From: Atopobiaceae bacterium
GTDB lineage: Bacteria; Actinomycetota; Coriobacteriia; Coriobacteriales; Atopobiaceae
DNA length: 64,000 bases
Reading direction: 5' to 3'
Assembly (NCBI GenBank): GCA_022655215.1
Contig: JALCUE010000003.1
Coordinates: 62,001-126,000 of the forward strand
Part shown: positions 26,909 to 34,514 of the stretch, piece after piece
Position numbering within the stretch: position 1 is the stretch's first letter
Layout: every line of letters starts with the position of its first letter
The notes under the pieces: generated by a model
Databases searched by the model: none
What the model was told of the DNA's origin: nothing
What the model saw: only the letters and a program-made list of their open reading frames with translations
Made by a program: the position numbers and the translations under genes

Positions 26909-27688
26909 ATGGAGTCGACCGCGACGATATTCGGCATGGAGGCCGGTACCTTCCTGGGCAAGGTGGTGATCCTCGTCGTCGCCATCGCGATCGCGACGGT
27001 GGTCGACCGCCTCGTGAGCCATGCCGTCCGCAAGGCGCTGGACGCCTCGAAGGTGCCCTCCGCGAGCATCTTCATCAACGTGGTGCGTGGCTTCATCTGG
27101 GCCTTCGCGCTCCTCTGCGTGCTCGAGCCGGTCTTCGGCATCTCGCCGACCGCGTTCGTGGCCGCCCTGGGCGTCAGCTCCGTGGTCATCTCCTTCGGCC
27201 TGCAGGACACGGTGTCCAACGTGATCGGCGGACTCGCCCTCATGGGGGGACGCATCCTCGAGCCGGGCGACCGCATCCGCGTCTCCGACCTCGAGGGGGA
27301 GGTGACCGACGTCACCTGGAGGAGCACCTTCGTGAGGAGCCGCGTGGGCGATGAGGAGGTCATCCCCAACTCGGTCCTCATGAAGAGCGCCTTCGTGAAG
27401 CTCACGCCCTGCTCCGCCTGCGAGTGCGAGCTGCGCATCGTGGTGAACCCTGCGGCGGACCCCGCGACCATCACCGCCGACGTCGAGCGTGTGGTGCCGC
27501 AGGCCCTGGGAGACCACTACGTCGCCGAGTTCGGTTGCCCGGTGCGCCTCGTCGAGTCGACCGCCATGGGGACGCAGTGCGTGGTGTACCTCCACGTCGC
27601 CGACGGCATGAGCTACTCCGCCGCCCGCGACCTCGTCTTCCGTGGGCTCTCCGGCATGACGTGGATGGCCTGCGCGCTCCCGCGCTGA
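26909..27688 (+). CDS. MscS-family mechanosensitive channel
   Basis: A 259-residue channel. Three hydrophobic helices (about 10-35, 60-85, 88-108) end in the pore-lining helix (ALGVSSVVISFGLQDTVSNVIGG), then the beta domain starting EPGDRIRV and the C-terminal mixed domain with VIPNSVLMKSA. MscS opens under membrane tension to release solutes on osmotic downshock. It starts three bases after the helicase stop, so it is probably on the same transcript. Confidence 0.87.
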   Translation: MESTATIFGMEAGTFLGKVVILVVAIAIATVVDRLVSHAVRKALDASKVPSASIFINVVRGFIWAFALLCVLEPVFGISPTAFVAALGVSSVVISFGLQDTVSNVIGGLALMGGRILEPGDRIRVSDLEGEVTDVTWRSTFVRSRVGDEEVIPNSVLMKSAFVKLTPCSACECELRIVVNPAADPATITADVERVVPQALGDHYVAEFGCPVRLVESTAMGTQCVVYLHVADGMSYSAARDLVFRGLSGMTWMACALPR

Positions 27689-27798
27689 CGCGGGTCCGGC
27701 AGGTGTCGTGCGCTGCGGCGCGCGGTACCATCGCACGTGTGACACATGCAGGGACATGGGACGGGCGTCTCGCGGCGCCTCGGGAGAAGGGAACCATC

Positions 27799-28104
27799 TT
27801 GGCCGCAGCGATCATCTACATAGGCGCCACCATATGGCTGTTCGTCAACGCCGTGCTCGACTTCCTCGGCGTCCACTCGTTCAACCTGTATGGTCTTGCC
27901 GGGAAGTACACCGACGCCTCCATCGAGCGGGCCATGAGGCCCACGGGTGCGGGCAACCTCATCGCCGGGTTCGGCGGCGTGCTCCTGCTCTGGGGCAACT
28001 GCCTTGGAGGACCCGGATGGGCACCCACGGTCGGGCTGGCGGTCCTCGTCGTGGGCATAGCCGTGCTCGGTCTGGTGAGCGTGAAGGTCCTCGTCAAGGC
28101 GTAG
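27799..28104 (+). CDS. Small membrane protein of unknown function
   Basis: The 101-residue product of a TTG start (GAAGGGA upstream) has three hydrophobic segments (about 4-20, 48-62, 70-95) and a central polar part (LAGKYTDASIERAMRPTGAGN). It is not recognised. It follows mscS by 110 bp, and its stop is 29 bp from the convergent dehydrogenase. TTG is the only start with a ribosome site; a longer frame to the left overlaps mscS and is unlikely. Confidence 0.55.
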   Translation: MAAAIIYIGATIWLFVNAVLDFLGVHSFNLYGLAGKYTDASIERAMRPTGAGNLIAGFGGVLLLWGNCLGGPGWAPTVGLAVLVVGIAVLGLVSVKVLVKA

Positions 28105-28133
28105 GCGCCGGCTCGACGGGCGCCGCCTCGTCC

Positions 28134-29099
28134 CTACAGGTGATTGACGGCGTCTTGCGGGATCTCTCCACGTACGGCCGCCAGGGCGTTCTCGAACGCG
28201 CGGCGCCTGAGCTCGTGGTACGAGTCCGTCGAGAGATACGCCGAGTGCGGCGTCACGATGCAGTTGTCCAGGCCGATGAGCGGGCTCGTGCCGTGGGCCT
28301 CGTCCGCGATGACGTCGACGGCGGCGGCGCGGATCGTGCCCGCCTCCAGTGCGCGGGCGAGGGCCTGCTCGTCCACGCAGTCGCCTCGGCTCGTGTTCAC
28401 CAGGAACGCGCTCGGCTTCATCTCGGCCAGGACCGCCGCGTCCACGATGTGCCTCGTCTCGGGGATGAGCGGGCAGTGCAGGCTCACCACATCCGAGCGG
28501 AGGAGCAGGTCGTCCAGCGTGTCGGCCTTCTCGCACCCGAAGTCCTCGAGGTCGGCCACGGTCTTGGTGGGGGCGTACACGATGACGTCCATGCCGATCG
28601 CCTGGAGCATGGGCACGAGCGCCTTGGCGATCCCGCCGAAGAAGACGAGGCCGGCGGTCTGGCCCTTCGGCCGGTCGACAGGATAGCCCGCCATGTCGTC
28701 CCAGACGCCTGCCCTCACCTGGCGGTCATGGAAGCTGATCTTCTTGTAGAGGTCGCAGATGAGCCCCAGCGTGTGCAGGGCCACGTCATAGGTGCAGTAA
28801 CCAGGGACGTTGGTGACGTAGACGCCGTCCAGGGTGGCGGCGGCCACGTCCACGTTGTCGTAGCCGATCGCCATGACGGAGACCACCCTCAGCTGGGGGT
28901 TCTCGGAGAAGACGTGCGCCGGCACCTGCCCCCACTCACACACCACGCCGTCGGCGCCGTCCAGCGAGCCGGAGAGCGGGACCATGTCCTCGCCCTGCTC
29001 GGCCTCGTACACCTCGACGTCCGATACGCCCCACTCATGCAGGAGCTGTCGCTCGTAGTCCAGTGGCTGTGAGCTGTGGAGATACGCGATCCTGTGCAT
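28134..29099 (-). CDS. D-2-hydroxyacid dehydrogenase, second copy
   Basis: A 321-residue NAD-dependent D-2-hydroxyacid dehydrogenase. Nucleotide-binding region GLVFFGGIAKALV near 160, catalytic Arg in VNTSRGDCVD near 246, Glu in ADEAHGTS near 272 and His in TPHSAY near 288. MHRIAYLHSSQP starts at the ATG with GAGGGGGC upstream. It follows a class III aminotransferase by 39 bp on the same strand, so a transamination product (a 2-oxoacid) may be its substrate. It is related to the copy at 17713. Confidence 0.85.
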   Translation of the reverse strand: MHRIAYLHSSQPLDYERQLLHEWGVSDVEVYEAEQGEDMVPLSGSLDGADGVVCEWGQVPAHVFSENPQLRVVSVMAIGYDNVDVAAATLDGVYVTNVPGYCTYDVALHTLGLICDLYKKISFHDRQVRAGVWDDMAGYPVDRPKGQTAGLVFFGGIAKALVPMLQAIGMDVIVYAPTKTVADLEDFGCEKADTLDDLLLRSDVVSLHCPLIPETRHIVDAAVLAEMKPSAFLVNTSRGDCVDEQALARALEAGTIRAAAVDVIADEAHGTSPLIGLDNCIVTPHSAYLSTDSYHELRRRAFENALAAVRGEIPQDAVNHL

Positions 29100-29138
29100 G
29101 ATGCCCCCTCTTTCGTGACGGGCCACGGTGGGCCGCCG

Positions 29139-30422
29139 CTAGTAGCCCAGCTCGCCCATCGAGCGGTCGAGGATATCGACGCCCTCGTCGATGACGTCCG
29201 ACGTCACGTTCAGGCAGGTGGCGAAGCGCATCCCATTGCCGTGGACGCCGCAGTTGAGCGTGATCATGTGGTTCTCGAGGCACCTCTGCTTGACCTCGCC
29301 CCAGATGTCGGGCGCAGGCGTGCCGTCGGTGTGGCTGAACTCGATGGCGCGCATGAGACCGATGCCACGCGCGTCGGACACGCATGGGTGCGCGGCGCGC
29401 AGCTCCTCGAGCTTCGACGCCAGGTGGTCGCCCTGCTCGTTCACGTTGGCGAGGATGTCCTGACGATCGAACTCGTCGAGCACGGCCAAGGCGGCCGCCG
29501 CGCACACGGGGTTGCCTCCGAAGGTGCCACCGTGCATGCCGGGATGCCACTGGGCCATGATCTTCTCGGTGGAGATGACCGCGCTCATGGGCATGCCGCC
29601 CGCGATGGCCTTGCCCACGGTCATGATGTCGGGGACGACGTCGTAGTTCTGGCCGGCCCACATCTTGCCCGTGCGCCCGTAGCCGCTCTGTATCTCGTCG
29701 AATATGAGCAGGATGCCGTGCTCGTCGCACATGCGACGGACCTCCCGGACGAATTCGGTGGGGGGCACGAAGTAGCCGCCCTCGCCCTGCACCGGCTCCA
29801 TGATGATGGCCGCGACCTCGTCGGGCGAGACGATGTAGTCGAAGAGCTGCTGCAGGTCATCGAGGCAGAAGCGGGTGCGCTGCTCGGGGGTGTAGCCGTC
29901 TGGGCAGAGGTCCTTCTGGGGGTAGGTGGCGAAGTAGACGCCCGGCACGAGCGGCTGGTAGCTGTGGCGGTACTTGGCCGCGCTGCCGGTCACCGCGGTG
30001 GCCCCCAGCGTGCGGCCGTGGAAGCTGCCGCGGAAGGCGATGACGCAGGGGCGCCCCGTGTAGGCGCGGGCGAGCTTGAGCGCGCCATCGGTGGCCTCGG
30101 CCCCGCCGTTCGAGAAGAACGTGCAGCCTAGCTCACCTGGGGCGATCTCGGCCAGGCGCTGTGCGAGCGTGAGCGTGGTGGGGAAGTTGACCATGTTGAA
30201 ACTGCCGTTGATGAGCTTGTCCACCTGGTCCTTTATGGCCTGCCTCACGGCGGGGGCGCAGTGGCCGAGCGCGTTCACGGCGATGCCCTGGACGAAGTCG
30301 AGGTAACGCTCCCCGTTCACGTCGTAGAGGTAGCTGCCCTCGCCGTGATCGATCACCAGGTCCGTGGTCTTGGCAAGCGCGGGGGATAGATAGCGCTCGT
30401 AGTCCTCGTACTTCATGGGCAT
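29139..30422 (-). CDS. Class III pyridoxal-phosphate aminotransferase (GabT-like)
   Basis: A 427-residue fold-type I aminotransferase. FSNGGAEATDGALKLAR near 100, RGSFHGRTLGATAVTG near 126, FDEIQSGYGRTGKM near 226 and the pyridoxal Lys in TVGKAIAGG near 250. The family includes 4-aminobutyrate, acetylornithine and beta-alanine aminotransferases; 4-aminobutyrate type is the best match by general motifs but not proven. ATG 30422 is preceded by GGAAGGA. It is upstream of the hydroxyacid dehydrogenase in one transcription unit. Confidence 0.82.
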   Translation of the reverse strand: MPMKYEDYERYLSPALAKTTDLVIDHGEGSYLYDVNGERYLDFVQGIAVNALGHCAPAVRQAIKDQVDKLINGSFNMVNFPTTLTLAQRLAEIAPGELGCTFFSNGGAEATDGALKLARAYTGRPCVIAFRGSFHGRTLGATAVTGSAAKYRHSYQPLVPGVYFATYPQKDLCPDGYTPEQRTRFCLDDLQQLFDYIVSPDEVAAIIMEPVQGEGGYFVPPTEFVREVRRMCDEHGILLIFDEIQSGYGRTGKMWAGQNYDVVPDIMTVGKAIAGGMPMSAVISTEKIMAQWHPGMHGGTFGGNPVCAAAALAVLDEFDRQDILANVNEQGDHLASKLEELRAAHPCVSDARGIGLMRAIEFSHTDGTPAPDIWGEVKQRCLENHMITLNCGVHGNGMRFATCLNVTSDVIDEGVDILDRSMGELGY

Positions 30423-30822
30423 GGTGACCAGTCCTTCCGGGTCGGGTGATTCGCATGACCCGAAGACTAGGGTCCGGTCGTTGCGGCGCGGTTTCACCTC
30501 GCGTGCGCGGGCGTTACCGGAGCGTTGTGTGTCGTTGAATTGTCGTGGCCTCGTCGCGGACTCCGAGGGGCATCGGTCGCGGATGCCATGAACCCCACGG
30601 AGGCGTCTTGGGCAGGCGGCATGCGCAGGTGACTTGGGCAGACGGCATGCGCAGACGACTTGCCTGCCTTTTTTGGCGCTGTCTGTCGTGTTTGACGCAC
30701 GCCCGGTCAGAATCGACAGGCAAGTTGCCACGGGATTGCCGCGGGGACGTCGAGTACCCAGTCGCATGCGCCTCGGCCACGCCCAAAGCGCCAGCCGGTG
30801 GTGGCACCTGCATGTGCACGCC
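30423..30822. other. 400-bp intergenic region with tandem repeats
   Basis: No gene is supported between the degV stop (30823) and the aminotransferase start. It contains the tandem repeat at 30607-30658 and, just after it, CTTGCCTGCC followed by six T's (about 30659-30674), which could pair with GGCAGG in the first repeat copy. This can be read as a weak terminator. The stretch up to the aminotransferase start must hold its promoter but no clear box is seen. Confidence 0.45.
30607..30658. repeat. Two tandem 26-bp repeats
   Basis: CTTGGGCAGGCGGCATGCGC... (30607-30632) and CTTGGGCAGACGGCATGCGC... (30633-30658) are direct copies with a few differences at the 3' end, followed by a partial third start (CTTGCC). 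Confidence 0.75.
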
Positions 30823-31677
30823 TTACGCGGGCTGGACTCCCATGCCGACCACGTAGGGGCCGGTGTGGACGATGAGGGCGGGCGAGAAGTCGCTGCGCAC
30901 GAGCTTGGCCACGTTGGGGATCCTCTCGGTGACCTTCGCCTCGAGCAGGTCGAAGTCGTCCTCGGCGGCGGAGCAGCAGATGGCGACGATGGCCTTGGGG
31001 AAGGCCTTGGCCTTCTCGGCGACGAGGTTCACCATGACGTCCAACGCCTTGTCCCAGCCGCGGGCCTTCTTGCAGGGGACGTAGCGGCCCTCCTCGTTGC
31101 ACGTGATGATCGGCTTGATGTTGAGGACGCTGCCCAGGCGGTACACCGGCTCGGAGATGCGGCCTCCGTGGCGGAGGTGCTCGAGCTCCTTGCAGCAGAA
31201 GTAGACGTCGGTCTTCTCGGCCAGGGTCTCCAGCTTGTCCTGGAGCACGCAAAGGGGCTCGCCCGCCTCGACCATCTCGGCGGCGGCCATGACCACCATG
31301 CCGGCGGCCACGCCGATGCTCTTGGTGTCGACCACGGCGATGGGGAAGTCCTCCATCTGGTCGGCGACCATGTGGACGGTGCTGTTGGTGGCCGAGAGCC
31401 CCGAGCTGATGCTCACGAAGACGGCGCCCACGTAGCCATCCTCGCGGGCCTTCTCGAAGATCGAACGGATGACATCAGGGGAGGGGAGGCTGGTGGTGGG
31501 GACCTCGGTCGAGAAGCGCTCGCAGACCTCGGCGCTGGTGATGTCGACGCCGGCACGATAGGAGCCGTCGGCGTAGTTGATGGTGAGCGGGGCGACCCGG
31601 ATGTCGTGCGCGGCCACGAACTCCGCCGGGGTGTCGGTTCCGGAGTCTGTGACGATGGCGATGCGCTGGTCGTTCAT
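30823..31677 (-). CDS. DegV-family fatty-acid-binding protein
   Basis: A 284-residue DegV protein. The N-terminus IAIVTDSGTDTPAEF near 6-20 and FVSISSGLSATNSTVHM near 86-102 match the family, whose members (FakB) bind a fatty acid and hand it to the kinase FakA for phosphorylation. A kinase is not in the window. The start at 31677 is preceded by GAGGAGACG. It is divergent from the DUF1836 gene across a palindromic region with a TATAGT -10 box on its own strand. Confidence 0.88.
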   Translation of the reverse strand: MNDQRIAIVTDSGTDTPAEFVAAHDIRVAPLTINYADGSYRAGVDITSAEVCERFSTEVPTTSLPSPDVIRSIFEKAREDGYVGAVFVSISSGLSATNSTVHMVADQMEDFPIAVVDTKSIGVAAGMVVMAAAEMVEAGEPLCVLQDKLETLAEKTDVYFCCKELEHLRHGGRISEPVYRLGSVLNIKPIITCNEEGRYVPCKKARGWDKALDVMVNLVAEKAKAFPKAIVAICCSAAEDDFDLLEAKVTERIPNVAKLVRSDFSPALIVHTGPYVVGMGVQPA

Positions 31678-31732
31678 GGGACGTCTCCTCGGTTCCTGCC
31701 GTCTGCGGGACGCGGACGGCCATCTGTCTCCC

Positions 31733-31790
31733 ACTATACCCAATGAATCTAGAGATAGAAACTAGATGATGTAATATCGAGAATACGATA
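31733..31790. promoter_or_regulatory. Divergent promoter region with palindromes, degV / DUF1836
   Basis: TATAGT on the minus strand (31733-31738) is the -10 for degV. ATCTAG (31747-31752) and CTAGAT (31762-31767) form an inverted repeat upstream of it, overlapping the expected -35. A second near-perfect palindrome, GTAATATCG (31771-31779) / CGATACTAC (31786-31794), follows. This is the layout of a repressor site shared by both genes. Confidence 0.55.
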
Positions 31791-31911
31791 CTACGTCGCG
31801 CCATGGATGATAGGCTGGTAGAGTGCTTTGTCCGTGGACGTGAGGATTCCGTCGGGAGACGTGTCCCCACGTGGATGTCACAATCGCGAGCGTGTGGGAG
31901 GGGAGAGGGAC

Positions 31912-32490
31912 ATGGCCGATACGGACGAGAACCGCGCCTCATCCTACGAGGAGCTCGCCTCCGGGATGCGTGCCGTCCATGTGACGCGCATCGGCGAGAT
32001 GCCCCGCATACAGCTCTACCTGGACCAGGTGCTCACCTTCGTGAACGAGGAGCTCTCCTTCATGGAGGTCCCGGGCGAGGTCGCGCTCACGGGCTCCATG
32101 GTGAACAACTACGTCAAGCAGCACGTCATCCCCGCCCCCGAGAAGAAGCGCTACACGCGCCGTCACCTCGCGACGCTCCTGTTCGTCTGCGCGTTCAAGC
32201 GGGCCTTCTCCATGGCACAGGTCAAGGCCATCCTCGACATGTGCCATGACTCCGACGTCGACATGGCCCGCGCCTACGATGACCTCTGCGGCGTCATCGA
32301 GCACGCGATCGCGACGGAGTTCCCTCCCGTGGCCGACGAGCGTGACAGCGGTCTCGCGGCTGACGTCCACTTCTTCGACGAGGCCGGCTCGGAGGTCGCC
32401 ACCGACGTCGCCCGGCTCATGGGTTCCGGCGTGGTATGTGTGGTGAGCAAGGTCTACGTGGAGCAGATGCTCCTCCTCGCCGAGGGCTGA
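31912..32490 (+). CDS. DUF1836-family protein, likely regulator
   Basis: A 192-residue protein with the DUF1836 core: LTGSMVNNYVKQHVIPAP near 60-77, then KKRYTRRHLATLLFVCAFKRAFSM. The first half looks like a MerR-like DNA-binding helix pair. In other bacteria DUF1836 genes sit beside degV, as here, where they are divergent. It could repress both genes through the palindromes between them; this is inference. ATG 31912 follows GGGAGGGGAGAGGG. Residues about 130-192 are of unknown role. Confidence 0.75.
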   Translation: MADTDENRASSYEELASGMRAVHVTRIGEMPRIQLYLDQVLTFVNEELSFMEVPGEVALTGSMVNNYVKQHVIPAPEKKRYTRRHLATLLFVCAFKRAFSMAQVKAILDMCHDSDVDMARAYDDLCGVIEHAIATEFPPVADERDSGLAADVHFFDEAGSEVATDVARLMGSGVVCVVSKVYVEQMLLLAEG

Positions 32491-32673
32491 CGCCTCCCGC
32501 CGGCCCGTCCCCTGCCTTTGGACGCCTCCCGTCCGTCCTCCTTCCGCCAGTCCGTCCCCGACCGTCCCCCGCCCCCGACTTCTGGATGCGTCGTGGTCTC
32601 GGGCGCCGACCATGCCCCCGCATGACCGGCGTTCTGTAGAATGGGAGACCAGAAGACGACGCGAGAGGAAGAC
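32491..32673. promoter_or_regulatory. C-rich tract and extended -10 upstream of nhaA
   Basis: Bases about 32491-32580 are strongly C-rich with few purine runs, which could be a Rho-loading tract ending the DUF1836 transcript. TGTAGAAT at 32635-32642 is an extended -10 for nhaA (ATG 32674); its -35 is weak. Confidence 0.45.
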
Positions 32674-34134
32674 ATGGCAGAGGACCACACCACGACCCAA
32701 GAGGCCACCTTGGAGGCCGCACACACCACGACCGAGGGACAGACGCCGGGACACACGCCCATCATCGGCGTGCCCGTCGTGGCCCGCCGCATAGAGCGCA
32801 GGACCACCTACCAGAAGATCACGTCGAACGGCACGATCGCCGCCGCCGTCATGGTGCTCGCGGCGATCCTGGCCATCATCGTGGCCAACTCCGACGCATA
32901 CGAGGCGGTCCACCACTTCCTCGAGACCGAGGTCGGCTTCTCGATCGGGGCCTTCTCGGCCAGCCTGTCGTTCGAGGAGTTCGTGAACGACTTCCTCATG
33001 GCCATCTTCTTCCTGCTCGTGGGCATAGAGCTCAAATACGAGATGACCGTCGGCCAGCTGCGCAAGCCGCGGCAGGCTGCGCTTCCCATGCTCGCGGCCG
33101 TGGGTGGGGTCGTGGTCCCCTCGCTCATCTACCTGCTGGTGAACTGGGGCGGGGCCGTGCACGGCTGGGCCGTCCCCATGGCGACCGACATCGCCTTCGC
33201 CCTGGGCGTGATGAGCCTGCTCGGGAAGCACGTGGCGCCTGCCACCAAGGTGTTCTTCTCCACCCTCGCCATCGCCGACGACATCCTCGCGATCATCGTC
33301 ATCGCCGTGTTCTACGGGCAGTCCCCGTCGATCCCCTGGCTGGGGATGTCGGCGGTCATGGTGATCATCCTCGCGATGCTCGGCCGTGCCCACGTCTACC
33401 AGTCGAAGCCCTACCTCCTGGTGGGGCTCATCCTCTGGGTCTGCATGTTCAACAGCGGCATCCACGCCACGCTCGCCGGCGTCATCCTCGCCCTGTTCCT
33501 GCCCGCCCGCTCCGACATCCGCCTGGGCAGCCTGAGGCGCTGGTTGGGCGAGAGGGCCCGTCACCTCGACGACGTCTACGACGAGGACTCCCACGTCCTG
33601 GGCCAGCACGACTTCACCGAGGAGGCGGCCAGGGTCGAGAGGGTCATGCACCACGTGACGCCGCCCCTCCAGCGTGTCGAGAACACCATCTCCGTGCCGG
33701 TGAACTTCATCATCCTGCCGCTGTTCGCCTTCGTGAACGCGCAGGTCAGGCTCGTCGGCGTGGACATCGGCTCCATTCTCGCCGATCACGTCACGCAGGG
33801 CGTGTTCCTGGGTGCGTTCCTGGGCAAGCCCCTGGGCATCATCCTCGTGACCGTCCTCCTCGTGAAGATCGGGTTCGCGAAGCTGCCCCGCGGCGTCGAC
33901 TGGGTGCAGGTCATCGGCGTGGGCATCATGGGAGGCCTCGGCTTCACCATGTCGATCCTCATCGCCGGCCTCGCCTTCACCGACCCGAACGAGATCCTGG
34001 CCGCGAAGTGCGCGATCCTGGCCGGCTCCGTGGTGTCGGGGCTGGTGGGCGCGCTGTTCATCGTGGGCGCCGGGAAGGTGCGCGAGCGGCGTGCCGAGTC
34101 GACGTCGCTGCCCGGAGGTCGCAAGCGCCCCTAG
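32674..34134 (+). CDS. nhaA: Na+/H+ antiporter NhaA
   Basis: A 486-residue antiporter that exports Na+ in exchange for protons. It has the family's TDIAFALGVM near 170 and the ion-binding pair of aspartates in IADDILAI near 200. There are about twelve hydrophobic helices, and an internal segment between helices 9 and 10 (about 290-345) is longer and polar. It also has an N-terminal polar extension of about 45 residues rich in Thr. ATG 32674 has GAGAGGAAG upstream. Its stop overlaps the convergent small gene by four bases. Confidence 0.92.
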   Translation: MAEDHTTTQEATLEAAHTTTEGQTPGHTPIIGVPVVARRIERRTTYQKITSNGTIAAAVMVLAAILAIIVANSDAYEAVHHFLETEVGFSIGAFSASLSFEEFVNDFLMAIFFLLVGIELKYEMTVGQLRKPRQAALPMLAAVGGVVVPSLIYLLVNWGGAVHGWAVPMATDIAFALGVMSLLGKHVAPATKVFFSTLAIADDILAIIVIAVFYGQSPSIPWLGMSAVMVIILAMLGRAHVYQSKPYLLVGLILWVCMFNSGIHATLAGVILALFLPARSDIRLGSLRRWLGERARHLDDVYDEDSHVLGQHDFTEEAARVERVMHHVTPPLQRVENTISVPVNFIILPLFAFVNAQVRLVGVDIGSILADHVTQGVFLGAFLGKPLGIILVTVLLVKIGFAKLPRGVDWVQVIGVGIMGGLGFTMSILIAGLAFTDPNEILAAKCAILAGSVVSGLVGALFIVGAGKVRERRAESTSLPGGRKRP

Positions 34135-34448
34135 CTCACCGTGCCGTAGGTCTGCCCCCACCCGTGTGCCGTGAGCGCGCTGTTCAGCTGGTCGCACATG
34201 CGCGCGCGGGTGTAGGTCCCCGGCGGCAGCAGCGAGACTATCTCCAGGAGGTCGTCGGCGAGGTCGTTCGACTCGGCGAGAACCACCAGGTCGAGGCGGT
34301 TCGCCTGCTTGGCATGGAGGAACAGGGCGTCGATGACGCGCTGGAGCTCGCCGTAGTCCTCGGAGCGTATGTTGATGGGCACCTTCGGCTTGCCGGAACC
34401 TGCGGCCGAGCCATCCGTGCCGTGCGAAGTGGTTTCCATGGCGACCAT
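34131..34448 (-). CDS. Small hypothetical protein
   Basis: A 105-residue product with a predicted alpha/beta layout (IRSEDYGELQRVIDALFLHA, then LAESNDLADDLLEIV and LLPPGTYTRARMCDQLNSAL) and no membrane helix. It is not recognised. It is convergent with nhaA and divergent from the aspartate aminotransferase gene. The start may be ATG 34448 or 34439; neither has a strong ribosome site. It has consistent codon use on its own strand. Confidence 0.6.
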   Translation of the reverse strand: MVAMETTSHGTDGSAAGSGKPKVPINIRSEDYGELQRVIDALFLHAKQANRLDLVVLAESNDLADDLLEIVSLLPPGTYTRARMCDQLNSALTAHGWGQTYGTVS

Positions 34449-34471
34449 GGTAGCCCAGACCGTCCCGTCGC

Positions 34472-34477
34472 TATACT
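34472..34477 (+). promoter_or_regulatory. -10 element of the aspartate aminotransferase gene
   Basis: TATACT lies 38 bases before the start of the gene. The -35 is not clear. Confidence 0.5.
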
Positions 34478-34514
34478 CTCAGGCGGAGAAGTCCGCGCGG
34501 AAGACGGAGGGCAC

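Noticed and set aside
23321-27757. Long open frame (1478 codons) on the minus strand across metH, pcrA and mscS
   Set aside because: It lies opposite well-supported genes with clear domain motifs. In GC-rich genes a long antisense frame without stops is a codon-bias artefact; no domain or ribosome site is seen.
30607-30658. Possible CRISPR array
   Set aside because: Only two adjacent copies with no spacers and no cas genes.
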